Shown here: positions 1 through 19,630 of the stretch, one piece after another | Layout: each line of letters starts with the position of its first letter | How positions within the stretch are numbered: position 1 is the stretch's first letter | NCBI RefSeq assembly: GCF_035594125.1 | Contig: NC_087178.1 | Span: forward strand, 12,917,251-12,981,250 | DNA from: Scylla paramamosain | Taxonomy: Eukaryota; Arthropoda; Malacostraca; Decapoda; Portunidae | Direction of reading: 5' to 3' | Length of the DNA stretch: 64,000 nt | Position numbers and translations under genes: made by a program | Notes under the pieces: model-generated | What the model was told of the DNA's origin: nothing | The model's database searches: none | What the model saw: only the letters and a program-made list of their open reading frames with translations

Positions 1-1699
<1,699 letters not shown>

Positions 1700-1701
<2 letters not shown>

Positions 1702-1970
1702 AAGGTCGTAGGACATCTGGGATCTACAATTAGGTTACTTTCCCCACTCCATATGATCATAACAACGGGCTTTCTGACGTTACTTTATGTGGGAGAGCCT
1801 TACCTTTCCTGCCTTCACTTTAATATGCGAGTGTTGTATGATGGTACTGATATTTATGGACTTTGTGAATGGAAAGTATTGTGCGTGTTTTCGTGGAATG
1901 TTCGTTTGTTTGGTTCTTGTTATCTAAGGAAGGTCCCTCAATGTGGAGAGCTGTGCCTTCCTTTAGAGCT

Positions 1971-2005
<35 letters not shown>

Positions 2006-2657
2006 CGTTTGTGAATCAGCGTTCTTTTTTTTTTTTTTTATGTGTCTTTGTGAGATGCTCGTTAGTTTGGTGTTTGTTATCTAAGAAAGGATGCTGTTTT
2101 TGTGGTCTTTCCCTTTACGGATGCGAAAGTTTTGTTTGTGTTTCTTTGTCATATGTTCATCAAGTTACCTTTTGTTATCTGAGGAGTTATTTTTTTTTAT
2201 AATCTTTCTTTTGTGAGTCTGTTTTCGTTAAAGGCGCTGTTTTCTTTTTCTTTTCTTTTTTTTTCATCCAAGAACCAGACTTACAGTTAAGCCTGGGGAA
2301 ATCCTGGCTTCAGTCTGCTAAAATCTGCTTGCCATGTCAGATTCAGATAGAAAGTAAGCAAGCGAGACCTGACGTGGCAGTACCCGCTCGTATATTTGCC
2401 ATGAATTTATGTCCTCGTAAAAGACATCCTGCTTTGTCGCTGATGAAAGACACGGCAGCACGAAATTTCCACTTCTCTTTCTTGAATTATTATCCGGTTT
2501 ACTTTTACTTTTCTATCTGTGTGTGCTTAGCGGTGTCCAGTACAAGTATGGAGTTCATTATTCAGGGGTTAGTTACATGCAGTGTCGCAAATGTGTGAGT
2601 TTTATTGTTTGTTGAGAATATGAATGTCTGACACGTTTTTTTTTCTCCTTGTTTCAG
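1700..2657 (+). other. Unassigned DNA, probably intron of the calponin-family gene
   Basis: AT/GT-rich DNA with poly-T runs near 1975-2003 and 2023-2039. The phrase TTGTTATCTAAG recurs at about 1918 and 2076, with a variant at 2175, hinting at a degenerate repeat of roughly 100-150 bp. No coding exon is recognised. It ends in a pyrimidine-rich tract and AG that form the acceptor of the exon at 2658. Confidence 0.4.
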
Positions 2658-2690
2658 GTTGTGGACTGTCTGTACGCCCTGGGAGGCCTC
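2658..2690 (+). CDS. Calponin/transgelin-family gene, 33-nt exon (end of CH domain)
   Basis: This 33-nt exon follows a TTTCAG acceptor and precedes a GTGAGT donor. It encodes VVDCLYALGGL, which matches the last helix of the calponin-homology (CH) domain in muscle protein 20, transgelin and calponin, where a V-x-x-L-x-A-L-G pattern is usual. It is phase 0 at both ends and joins in frame to the exon at 3389. The earlier CH-domain exons are not in the window and probably lie upstream. A long CA microsatellite starts about 30 nt into the following intron. The family cross-links or stabilises actin filaments in muscle and non-muscle cells. Confidence 0.75.
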
Positions 2691-2714
2691 GTGAGTATGC
2701 CAGGATGTGTGTTT

Positions 2715-4769
<2,055 letters not shown>

Positions 4770-5204
4770 TGATTGGTTGTGACGGCACGGAGGTCAAGTC
4801 TTCATGGGGCGGGTCACGGGTCACGGGTTGGCGTCACCTCTGAGTGCTGTGTGAGGAGGAAAGTGTGTCAGAATGTCTCTCCTATCTGTTGTTCTGTTGT
4901 CATGAAAGGAATTGCTGACTATGGCTGTCGTTCATGCTCTGCTTCTCTTCATTTACTCGCTGCTCGTTTTCTTCCTCCTTGTCTTCGTGGATGATTTTTT
5001 TTATTTTTTTCTGTTTTTAGTGTTAGTGATCAACGCGCAAACTTCTCGTGTCTTGCTGCTTTTGTGTGGAGCGTTTTTTTTTTTTTGTTTTGTTTTTGTT
5101 TTTTTGCCACCAAGGCATTGTGAGATAGATGAAGAATAAATAATAATGCAATACACTTGAAGAACATCATAAGAAGGGTGTTTAAATGTTGTCTCATTTT
5201 GTTC

Positions 5205-5210
5205 AATAAA
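5205..5210 (+). promoter_or_regulatory. Candidate polyadenylation signal AATAAA
   Basis: An AATAAA lies about 430 bases after the possible stop at 4770-4772 and could end a transcript that reads through the donor at 4729. The motif is common in AT-rich DNA, so it is weak evidence. Confidence 0.25.
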
Positions 5211-6641
5211 AACTTTGATTTACTTTTGTATTGATTTTGTTTGATAGCACAAGTATTTTGGAAGTACGTTACTGTTGAAATAAACTTGAGATAGGTTGTT
5301 GAGAATATACACTTAATAATTAGTAATCAATTTGCCATACTCACTTCCAATATGTTTTGCGTTTTGTCTCTGACATAATTGTCCTGATAAATTGACATCT
5401 CTTGTGTTTTCTAAGACTTAAGATCGACTTAGAACTTAATACACAGTGGAAGTGAGTCTGGCAGATTACTCTACCTCAGACCATGACGGTACATCAGTGG
5501 AACAAAATGACAGTACTATTTTGTTACTTCCCCAACAGTCGTTACTTGCTATAATGTTCCAGTCCGGACTTGAACACCAACTCTGACCAATCGTATTTCA
5601 CAGTCTTCACGCGTGATAATTTGTACGATAATCAGAACAAACAGCGGCGAGAGTTAGGCTTCCGGTGTAATCTGACGCTGATTCTGCTCTCAAGCTCCGC
5701 AACTTTCACCATTCCCCACCTCCGGCACGGCCACAAAGAAACACGCGGATTTCTTTATTGCTAGTGGTGGAATGAAAAGAATTGATCATAAAAATGCGAG
5801 AAGACGAGGAAAATTTTCGTGCATGACTGGCTTCTTAATTAAATAATCCGAATAAATTATTCAATAAGTGCCGAAAGAGAAGATTAAACGTTGATAAAAA
5901 CTACTTAAATGCTAGGCAGAATAAGAATAAGATAACAATTGCATGCTTCTCTTTCTCTGTTGATGAATGAGTAACTAATCCCACTTCTCCTTCCTAAATT
6001 GGCGTCTGTACCTTGGAGGTGAGACACCAGGAATGCGGCGGGAAAATGAGAGACTTGAAAAATCCCGCGATGAACCTCCTTGAAAGGCCATTGAATCCCC
6101 TTCCATTGTCCTGTTCCCCATTCAGAACCCGTAGAACCCTTGCCATGATACAAATTGCCTTGCAGATAATGAAAAGTGAAGACCAAGAGAGAGAGAGAGA
6201 GAGAGAGAGTCCGTGAGAGAAACTAGAAATGAAGTTTTTTTCTTTCTTTTATTCGGGATTTCTCTCTCCTTCCCCCGGCCCGTTTTCTAAAGCACGTCCT
6301 CTTACATTACAGATCATGGCCGGTAGAGTGGACCCGCCGCGACCCCCTTCCCGCCTCCCTCTTGACCACAGACACACCTTCCCTTGCCTGATATTACCAT
6401 GAAGAGAAACACAACACTGATTCTTTCCCTTTGTGTTTGTCTTCAAAATTTTCTCACTTTTCTCAAGTAAAAGTGATTGATAAATTATGTTTGTTGCATA
6501 GTATAAAGGAAGCAAGCATGCACTTCACGATTTTAGTAAAGCATGTGATTCTTCATTACTATTTTCGTAATAAATTACCGGAAAGAATTTCATGACAGTC
6601 TCTGAGAACTATTTGAAACTCTCTTCTTCTTCTCCTCCTCT

Positions 6642-6722
<81 letters not shown>

Positions 6723-8715
6723 ACACACAAGTGCAATTTTTCCCCTCCCTCGACAAAGACCTTCATTTCAGTCAGCTCTTCCTTCACTGTCAGACTTCTT
6801 CCCTTTTTTTAAGCATTTTATTGCATTTTTGTCCACAATTTCATGCTGGTCGGAGCTCAAACTGGACATCGGGTGAAAGAGAACATGGAATTATTTCGTT
6901 GTTGATGCACTGTACGTAGTAACACTCATGTAGTACTTAAGACCAGAGGGTAAACACTGAAGATGCTTGGAAAGAAATCCTCCAACAAGTTACGAATTTT
7001 TCTTGCAGTCACAAATGGTTGATCTTCCGAGTGTTATTATTTTGATATGTTAAGTTCAGTTTTCTCTGAGTTCTTGGAATATTTATAGGTTCTGATTTAA
7101 GTTTACGTGAGTCAGAACAGACGGCCAACCCTTCATGTTCCTAAGTCCACCCTTGTAGAAGTTGACTTTCATTTCCATCATGTACGTAATTTGAACTTTC
7201 ATTTTCCATCATGTAACTTTGAAATCATTAACTCTGTAGATTATTTTTGCTTTTGTGTCACCTTCAGTTGATTTTGTCGTTGAAAAATAAATATATTTAA
7301 TAAAAGAAAACTAATTTTAGGAATGTATTAGCTCCATGAATGTGTTTATTTCCATAATTTTATTTTTACTTCACTACTGTACAATATTCCCCATATCACT
7401 AGCTTTATGGTCCAAGGGGCGTCCATCACACTGATAGAATCTTTAATATGTAATAAAAACAAATTCATCTAGGGTCTCCATTCTAAGATATATGCATGTC
7501 TTTTTCTTTTTTTTTTTTTTTTTTTTTTGTATGCGTGTCGAAGAAAAATTATACTAACTAATATTAAGTGTTTTTACTGTGGTTCTCAATAAAACATTTG
7601 GCTGGTATTTGATCTTTTCTTTGTAACGGGATACTTTTTGAATGTTCCATGGTGTTGTGAAGTTTTTATCCCATTAACTGGTGTGTGGTGACCTGATTCC
7701 TTATTGCAAGGGTTGTTGGTCGCCTTGAGCTGAACAGTGAGAGCAGCAAATACTCGCAACAAAGAAACTGTAAGAGTAATTAATTATGTTCGCGCAACAA
7801 GGTCATTCGGTAATTAGAGAGGGTGACAGGTTATGGAAAAAAAAATTGAGTAGAGAACTAACATATAACAGAAAGAAATAGATGAGAAAAAAAAATAGAT
7901 AAGTAGTAGAGGTTTGAATGTTGAGAGAAACAGGTGGTAAAACAACGGAAGGGAAGAGTAGGAATAAAAGGTGCTAGGGAATGAGGTGCTTCAGACGAGG
8001 AAGTGAAGCAAGTGATTTCGACCTCTCATTGATTTAACTTTGTCTTATAGGCCATCAGATTATGCACACACATATATCTATCACCAAATATTCTCCAATA
8101 CTTACAGTACACGGCTCTTCTATTTAGAGACATGTATTTCATTATGATCTAAACAACATGAAACGTATCGAATCTGTGTTCGAAATGAACACCAGAAATA
8201 GTAGGCTTGATAGTAGGCAGTCTGCAGGCTAGCTTGAGTGTGGGTAGACGTTCGTGGAGGTGGCGGTGGCGGTGGAACGCTGCCCAAAGGACGAAATCTT
8301 CTAGAAAGCAGCCGAGGATTGAAGGATGGTGCTGGCAAGGGGTAAGGCTCCTAATAGCTCACGATTTGCTCATTCTACTTGGCACGACTGAACAGGAATG
8401 CATTGCATTCTTCCATTAAAACAAATAATAGTGTGCTGGTATATTTTAAAACATTACTGCCTTACTTGTTACTTTCAAGTAGATTCCCAACCTAGGATTT
8501 GTCATTCCCCAAGGACACTCTGAAGGATGCTTAGGACATACGTTGTCATGGTTGTGCAATGGGAAATAACAAAAAAAATGTTAACATCAGAAGGAATTGC
8601 TGGAAACCTGTGCTTGGTGTCGGTGTGGTGGCGCCTCGAGGCCTCCAGACCTCGTCTGTTTTGCAGCTGCTTCGCCAATCAAATTATTAACCTACTTACC
8701 CCCTCCTCCCCTCCC

Positions 8716-8908
<193 letters not shown>

Positions 8909-9836
8909 CATTGCAATGATTCATCACTAAGCATTTTCCTTATCCTTGGAATTTCAAGGAATTTTTATCATATCAGTTTACCGAGTAATTTTCCTGAGTT
9001 AGGTTATCTGCTTCACTCAAAATCCCTCACACTTAGGATTTACCGCAGCTAAACATCTACTTTAATTCTTTCGCAAGAAGAGCAAACTAGCATTTGACTT
9101 ATTATCTCTTTTTAACATGTTCCCAGTTTCTATTGTTTCATTATAAAACTAATTTTGGGGGGAATTCAAATTTTTTTGTTCTTAATAGCGGCCAGAGTAT
9201 AGGGAGAATTAACAAATACGTGTTTACTAATAGAATTCACGAGGCAATTACCCAAACTAGATAACATGGACGCATGCTTTCAAGCCACCGTAGTTTTCCG
9301 ATGAGCTATTGGAAACTGGCCGACGTAAAATAAAGGGGGACAAATGGTCTTCAGTTCCTGCAAATACCCAAGTTCCGTCTGTTAGGTGACGTTTTCACTG
9401 AATCTGGTGTACATTGTAATGGCTCTTTTAAATGGTGATTAACAATCAAGTAAGAGTTCAGGTTATTTCCTTGGGCTGTAAAGGCTCTATTCCGTCTTCT
9501 GAAAAAAAAAAAAAAGAATAAATAAATAAAAAAGTAAATAAATAAATACAGTAAATTAAAAATAAATAAATAAATAAATACAGTAAATGACAGGAAGAGG
9601 CAGTAGACACCTGCCGAAGCGATAATTACTCCCAGTGAGGTCTAATGCACTGTTCAGGGGGTGCTGTGAACTTATCATTAAACCCAGCTGTGACCTCACT
9701 GAACGTTTCCCTTTGTGTCTCACAACACAAGGGGGCAGTCACAGCCTGCCCTCTAAAAACAACTCTCTTCCTCTACACAAAACTACAAGCACCTAATAAC
9801 ACACACACCCTTCACTCAAAAAAATTTAAAATCATC

Positions 9837-10664
9837 ATGGCGACTCCTACACCAGCCTCGGAGTCCCCATCTGGGGAGTGGACTATAAATGTCCCCAGAT
9901 CGGACTGCCTTTCTGTCGACGACCCTAAATGTCTTGACACCTCCCTCAGCTTTTTCTTCATTAACTTCTGCAACATTCGTGGTCTAAGATCTAATTTTCA
10001 ATCTGTAGAACACCACCTCTCCTCTTCTAAACCTCATCTTTTTTCGACTGAAACACAGGTGTCTGAGGCAACTGACAGTAGCCCCTTTTCTGTTCCCTCC
10101 TACTTTCTCTATCCTCATTTTCGATCCAAAGCTGGATGCTGCGTTTATGTGCGCAATGACTTAACCTGCTCTCGTGCCCACGCTCTTGAATCTTCCGAGT
10201 TTTCCACCATCTGGCTACGACTACAGAGTCACTCTCGAACTAAATTTATCTGTGCTGTATACCTCTCAACTCCTCTGACCTCTAACCTACTCGTATTCCT
10301 GACTGTCTTGGAGATACGCCCAACATTTTTTTACCTTTTCCTGACCTCTAATCCTTCTGCTTATGCTGTCACCCTTTCTTCTCCGTTGGGTTCCTCCGAT
10401 CACAATCTCATATCTGTATCTTTTCCTATCGCTCCAATCCCTCCTCAGGATCCTCCTAAGCGAAGGTGCCTCTGGCGTTTTGCTACTGCTAGTTGGGGGG
10501 ACCTGAGGAGGTATTTTGCTGATTTTCCTTGGAATGACTACTGCTTCCGTGTCAGAGACCCGTCTTTGTGTGCTGAGCGAAAAACAGAGGTGATAGTGTC
10601 TGGCATGGAGGGGTACATTCCTCACTCTTTTTCTCGTCCTAAACCTTCTAAAACCTTGCTTTAA
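9837..10664 (+). pseudogene. LINE copy 1, endonuclease part, internally deleted
   Basis: The frame runs from an ATG at 9837 through the N-terminal half of the endonuclease ([21 protein letters not shown]), then jumps near 10280 to the C-terminal part ([24 protein letters not shown]). Copy 2 keeps extra sequence at this point ([20 protein letters not shown]), which shows that copy 1 has lost a piece. The lost part would include catalytic residues. The frame stops at about 10664 because of an added A in the CTAAAACC tract. Confidence 0.75.
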
Positions 10665-10994
10665 CACAGCTTGTTCTCGTGCTATACATGATAGAGAGGT
10701 GGCCCACAAAAGGTACTTAAGCCTTCCATCACCAGAATCTCATGCACTTTATATTTCTGCCCGGAACCATGCCAAGTCTGTTCTCCAACTAGCCAAAATT
10801 CCTTCATTAACAGAAAGTGTCAAAACCTCTCATGATTTAACTCCCCTCGTGACTTCTGGCATCTAGCCAAAAATATCTCCAATAACTTTACTTCTTCTTC
10901 TTTCCCTCCTCTATTTCAACCAGATGGCACCATTGCTATCACATCTATTTCTAAAGCTGAACTCTTCGCTAAAACCTTTGCTAAAAACTCTACC

Positions 10995-12149
10995 TTGGAC
11001 GATTCTGGGCTTGTTCCTCCCTCTCCTCCACCCTCTGACTATTTCATGCCACCTATTAAAATTCTTCGCAATGATGTTTTCCATGCCCTCGCTGGCCTAA
11101 ACCCTCGGAAGGCTTATGGACCTGATGGGGTCCCTCCTATTGTTCTCCGAAACTGTGCCTCCGTGCTTGCACCTTGCCTAGTCAAACTCTTTCAGCTCTG
11201 TCTGTCAACATCTACCTTTCCTTCTTGCTGGAAGTTTGCCTACGTTCAACCTGTTCCTAAAAAGGGTGACCGTTCTAATCCCTCAAACTACCGTCCTATT
11301 GCTTTAATTTCCTGCTTATCTAAAGTTTTTGAATCTATCCTCAACAGGAAGATTCTTGAACATCTATCACTTCACAACCTTCTATCTGATCGCCAGTATG
11401 GGTTCAGTCAAGGCCGCTCTACTAGTGATCTGGCTTTCCTTACTGAGTCTTGGTCATCCTCTTTTAGAGATTTTGGTGAAACTTTTGCTGTTGCCTTAGA
11501 CATATCAAAAGCTTTTGATAGAGTCTGGCACAAAGCTTTGATTTCCAAACTACCCTCCTACGGCTTCTATCCTTCTCTCTGTAACTTCATCTCAAGTTTC
11601 CTTTCTGACCGTTTTATTGCTGCTGTGGTAGACGGTCACAGTTCTTCTCCTAAATCTATTAACAGTGGTGTTCCTCAGGGTTCTGTCCTGTCACCCACTC
11701 TCTTCTTATTATTCATTAATGATCTTCTAAACCAAACTTCTTGTCCTATCCACTCCTACGCTGATGATACCACCCTGCACTTTTCCACGTCTTTTCATAG
11801 ACGTCCAATCCTTCAGGAGGTAAACATATCACGCAGGGAAGCCACAGAACGCTTGACTTCTGATCTTTCTAAAATTTCTGATTGGGGCAGAGCAAACTTG
11901 GTATTGTTCAATGCCTCAAAAACTCAATTCCTCCATCGATCAACTCGACACAACCTTCCAGAGAACTATCCCCTCTTCTTCAGTGACACTCAACTGTTCC
12001 CCTCTTCTACACTGAACATCCTCGGTCTGTCCTTTACTTATAATCTGAACTGGAAACTTCACATCTCATATCTAGCTAAAACAGCTTCTATGAAGTTAGG
12101 TGTTCTGAGACGTCTCCGCCAGTTTTTCTCACCCCCCCCAAGCTGCTAA
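10995..12149 (+). pseudogene. LINE copy 1, reverse transcriptase domain
   Basis: 384 codons of reverse transcriptase with an intact ALDISKAFDRVWH block, the GVPQGSVLSP block and the YADD catalytic box. The frame ends where the run of C after TTCTCA gains a base relative to copy 2, and the C-terminal segment continues in another frame at about 12175-12600 (GVCFTCLGGSTHTALLDRV onward). The first codon given is just the first Met in the frame; the real protein begins far upstream. Confidence 0.85.
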
Positions 12150-12174
12150 CTCTGTACAAGGGCCTTATCCGTCC

Positions 12175-12600
12175 ATGTATGGAGTATGCTTCACATGTCT
12201 GGGGGGTTCCACTCATACTGCTCTTCTAGACAGGGTGGAATCAAAAGCTTTTCGTCTCATCAACTCCTCTCCTCTAACTGACTGTCTTCAGCCTCTCTCT
12301 CACCGCCGCAATGCTGCATCTCTAGCTGTCTTCTACCGCTATTTTCATGCTAACTGCTCTTCTGATCTTGCTAACTGCATGCCTCCCCTCCTCCTGCGGC
12401 CTCGCTGCACAAGACTTTCTTCTTTCTCTCACCCCTATTCTGTCCACCTCTCTAACGCAAGAGTTAACCAGTATTTTCAGTCATTCATCCCTTTCTCTGG
12501 TAAACTCTGGAACTCCCTGCCTGCTTCTGTATTTCCACCTTCCTATGACTTGAATTCCTTCAAGAGGGAGGTTTCAAGACACTTACTCATCAATTTTTGA
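12175..12600 (+). pseudogene. LINE copy 1, C-terminal segment
   Basis: Frame-shifted continuation of the reverse-transcriptase ORF, with the conserved tail LWNSLPASVFPPSYDLNSFK shared by copies 2 and 3. The 3' untranslated part with TTGCCCTTGGCCAGTGTCC and the TAAA-rich tail follows immediately. Confidence 0.75.
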
Positions 12601-12719
12601 CTACTGCTTTGACCCTTTTATGGGACTGGCATTTCAGTGAGCATTTTTTTTTATTGGATTTTTTGTTGCCCTTGGCCAGTGTCCTTCCTGCATAAAGAAA
12701 ATATAAATAAAAAAAATAA

Positions 12720-13132
12720 ATAAATAAAAATAAAAAAATATAGGAAAGTAATCACGAGGTACTATTTTCTCAGTTATCATGCGATTCACTCTACATTGCC
12801 TTGTAAATAATAAAGAACTTATTATGTTAATAAGAACAGCTTACTTTGATTTAATTTCATAATTGCAAGATGGTTAAGGATTTTCTGAACTGTAACTTGT
12901 TTCTTCTAAATTACCTTCTTTTGTCTTGGCGTGCACTTGTTATCGTCGGTGTCCTCTCGAGACAAGAAATGAGCGTACGTTCTATATATATACAGTAGAC
13001 CGACCAAAACTGCAGCATACCCATGAAAGATCCTATTAATTACAGCTCTGTATAGAAATGTTAAATGAAATTAACAAATTAATAACTAGATAAATAAAAT
13101 GGTTGAATCCTAGATGGCAAGACTAGTGGAGG
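12720..13132. other. AT-rich spacer
   Basis: DNA between the LINE tail and the inverted-repeat element. It shows no gene or structured repeat that I can support. Confidence 0.4.
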
Positions 13133-13669
13133 TCAGGGTTGGAGTAAATACAGTTGAAATTCTCAATTATGATTATAATCTAGAATTGAAATTGTAATTA
13201 TGATTACTCCTATGAAGTTCACTTACAATTACTACAAAATAATATATATTTTAATTACAATTACGATTACAAATGCCCAACGTCGAAAAAAAAATGTAAA
13301 AAAATGTATTGTCTGGTTGTCATACACTAGACAAATGTCCAGTCACCTCACTGTATGGCAGATCTAGAAGGCAATACGTCTCAAGAGTGGGGCCGTGGGC
13401 GAGTCTGTTTCTCGTATAATACGCGTGTTATCCATGTCCAGTACGAGACTACTGATTGCCAGATTTCATAATATATACACATTTGCTACCAAGATGTACA
13501 TACAAACTATTCAGAATTTTACTACTAAAGTTTTCAACAATTACAATTGAATTACAATGATTTCAATTAATTACGAGTACTTTCTTAAGTTCTGAAGTCA
13601 AATAAAATCACAATTACATTTTCTGTAATTAATTATATGTCAAATTACAATTACAATTACTCCAACCCT
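13133..13669. mobile_element. Non-autonomous DNA element with AGGGTTGGAGTAA inverted ends
   Basis: The left end reads CAGGGTTGGAGTAA and the right end TTACTCCAACCCT, an inverted pair. Both sides are flanked by AGTGGAGG (13125-13132 and 13670-13677), an 8-9 bp target duplication of the size expected for hAT-superfamily transposition. Just inside the ends lie long palindromic AATTACAATTACAATTAC tracts. There is no coding capacity. The exact first base is uncertain by one or two. Confidence 0.8.
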
Positions 13670-14198
13670 AGTGGAGGTTAAGTTTTGATGCTTGACTGCT
13701 GAGCGAGGTGTAGGAATATGGAAAAAAGAAAAATAAAAAAAATGTTACAACAGGAACAGGAGTAAAGGAGTAAAGACCTACTTGACTCCTGAATTAGTCA
13801 GGAGGATGATATAGAAATTAAGAAAGATATTTACTTGTATTATGCAGCATTTATGAGCAGCGAGGTCATGGGATGGAGAAACGAGAAAATCTGTGTGCGC
13901 AGTAACGGGCGAAGCATTTTAATTAAGTGGCCGGCTTTAATTAAATATTAATCTCATACCGAAAGCGGGTTCTGTACGCGTGTATCTATTACCAGCATCC
14001 TGTCACTTGTCAGTTGCATGAGTGACGTACAAACTGTCACATACTGTTCGGATCTGTCACATTTGCTGGCCAAGTTCGTTTCGCTCTTATCACAATATAA
14101 ATACGGAAGAAAATTGTATTGTCAGTATATTCATGTCCTGAGAAATAGCTTTTTGTGGTAGTATTGAAAGCATGTTACTGAACTACACACATACACAC

Positions 14199-17677
<3,479 letters not shown>

Positions 17678-18911
17678 GAAACTGGAAAAGATAAGAAAAA
17701 AATAAATGAACATTAGTGAATAAAAGTAAGGAGTTTCCCTCATGGCTCATGACATGCAGCATTTGGTTATAAGGAATGACCATTATATAGTGCCAGAAAT
17801 GCTGAACAATGGTGTTGTGCTGCGTGAGTCGTCTGGCATGCTAGATGCCTCCGCCCACCCCCAGAAGAGGCCTATACCTCAGCCTCCTGAACCAAGAGAG
17901 AAAAAAAGATCCAAATCCAAATCATATTTTATTTGTGCTGTTCATGAGTGTAAAGAAAAGTTCAGTTGTAGAGAAAATTTAGAAACTCACATGAAACTGC
18001 ACCAAGTAATCAAACCATTCTCTTGTAATACATGTGGTAAAGTGTGTAGAACAGAGAGGAGATTGAATATTCATCAGGAACGGCATGCCTATGATGGGGA
18101 CAAGTGCAAGTGTGACATCTGTGAGCGTAGTTTTTCAAGTCGTAGTGCACTGAAAAAGCACAAGCTGAGGATACACAGACCTTTGCCTCATATTTGCCCC
18201 TACTGCCAGGCAGGGTTTGAGGCACACCGGTACATGGTGATCCACGCCAAGAGGGCTCATGACAAGGACCCAACAGAAGCCAGTGAGAATGAGCACAGTT
18301 TATTACAGTTGAACTTTGAGTCCAGTGACTACTTCACTCAAGATGTAGATGATGGAAAATACAGTTTAAAAAGTAGTTATGTTAGTAGTAGTGTTGATGG
18401 TAGGAACAATGATGATGATGGGAACCTACTTACTCAGTCAACATCTGCAGCCAGTTCTCCATTGGAATGTCAGAAAGAACAAAAGTTGAGTGGGTGTGAT
18501 ACAAGTAGTGTGGGAAAAACAGCAGAGGTTGTTAGTCCTACCATTACTTGTGAAATGTGTACATCAACATTTCCATCTTTGTCATATCTTGAGCAGCACA
18601 TGGCAGTTCATATCAATGAAAAAATTCTTACTTGTCAACATTGTGAAATGAAATTTACAAATTACCAGCTCTTGAGTAATCATTTAAAGCTTCATAACTT
18701 TGAACCAGAACCAACAACCTCATTTTCCACAAATTTCAATAATGGAAATTTTGCTCAGTATCCTCCCCTCTCAGGACAACCAACAGTCACCAAAGGTCCT
18801 CAGGTGGTTGGCAAATATATATGTGCATTGTGCAGTGAACAGTTTTTGAATCTTGGCAGTCTTAAAAGACACCAAGCCAAGGGACATAATTCAGTAGACT
18901 TGAGTATATAA
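17678..18911 (+). CDS. C2H2 zinc-finger protein, 7 fingers, single coding exon
   Basis: The coding region runs from the ATG at 17742 to the stop at 18911 (389 residues). A TTTTCAG acceptor at 17671-17677 shows that this exon has a short 5' untranslated part and that upstream non-coding exons exist. A basic KKRSKSK stretch (residues 54-60) could be a nuclear signal. Seven C2H2 fingers are visible at residues 65-87 (with C-x4-C spacing), 95-115, 124-145, 152-173, 270-290, 298-318 and 361-382, grouped 4+2+1. An acidic, serine-rich linker (about 175-265) separates the first group from the second. All cysteine and histidine ligands are present, so it is probably a nuclear DNA-binding regulator. 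I cannot assign an orthologue, and no KRAB, BTB or ZAD domain is seen. Confidence 0.92.
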
Positions 18912-18937
18912 TGGTCAGATTTGGTAAGATATTTCTT

Positions 18938-18943
18938 AATAAA
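18938..18943 (+). promoter_or_regulatory. Candidate polyadenylation signal AATAAA
   Basis: An AATAAA 27 bases after the zinc-finger stop codon. It is the nearest candidate; later signals in the AT-rich flank are equally possible. Confidence 0.3.
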
Positions 18944-19009
18944 TTGACTTCTAGTTATGATATGACATTTGTTGCCTTGAGTAACCTTCGATAATTACTG
19001 GAGTGAAGA

Positions 19010-19630
19010 AATGCAACTTCAGGCAGTAAAATGTTTAAACTGTTCCACCACTTCTGTTAGTGGTGTTTTTTTAAATTTATACTTTAAACTTGAATTGCAG
19101 GATTCTTTCAAGCTTGAATCAAAGGATTTTTCAAGCTTGAATCAAAGGATGTTTTTAAAGCATAAATCAGAGTTTTTTCAAGCTTGAATCAAAGGATTCT
19201 TTCAAGCTTGAATCAAAGGATTTTTTCAGGCAGGAATCAGATGAATTTTTTTTAGGAGTGATTCAAGCTTGAATGAAAGGATTTTTCAAGCATGAATAAA
19301 AGGATTTTTTGCAAGGATTGACTCAAGCTTGAATGCAACTTCAGGCAGTAAAATGTTTAAACTGTTCCACCACTCTTGTTAGTGGTGTCTTTTAAATCTA
19401 TACTTTAAACTTGAATCACAGGATTCTTTCAAGCTTGAATCAAAGGATGTTTTCAAGCTTCGCCTCACAAAAGGATTTTTCAAACTTAAATCGAGAGATT
19501 TTTTCAAGCTCAGATCAAAGGATTTTTTCAAGCTCAAATCAAAGGATTTTTTCAAGCTTGAAACAAAGGATTTTTTAAAGTTTGTATCAAAGGATTTTTC
19601 AAGCTTGAATCAAAGGATTTTTCAAACTTG
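19010..19630. repeat. HindIII-rich minisatellite with nested 322-bp duplication
   Basis: Many copies of a 24-26 bp unit, consensus TTCAAGCTTGAATCAAAGGA plus a few T, run from about 19095 to 19630. The half AAGCTTGAATC is partly palindromic (TTCAAGCTTGAA). The whole array is also internally duplicated: a unique lead segment starting ATGCAACTTCAGGCAG appears at 19011 and again at 19333. The array sits just beyond the zinc-finger gene and may be in its 3' untranslated region. Confidence 0.9.

Larger units (their letters stand above)
9600..12720 (+). mobile_element. LINE copy 1 (jockey/CR1-like non-LTR retrotransposon), long but defective
   Basis: A non-LTR retrotransposon coding for an apurinic-type endonuclease and a reverse transcriptase, ending in a TAAA-rich tail at about 12695-12740. 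A likely start is the ATG at 9837. The endonuclease begins [14 protein letters not shown]. Reverse-transcriptase blocks include YGPDGVPPIVL, NYRPIALISCLSKVFE, ALDISKAFDRVWH, SGVPQGSVLSPTLF and SYADDTTLHF, so the catalytic YADD box is intact. It is nevertheless broken: against copy 2 it lacks the middle of the endonuclease near 10280, has frame shifts near 10655, 10800 and 12140, and lacks one codon near 11430. The 5' end was placed by resemblance to other decapod elements and is approximate. The clade is uncertain. Confidence 0.9.

Noticed and set aside
12700..12741. Possible target-site duplication of LINE copy 1
   Set aside because: Both flanks are TAAA-rich (around 9520-9590 and 12700-12740), so matching words are expected by chance and no confident duplication could be set.
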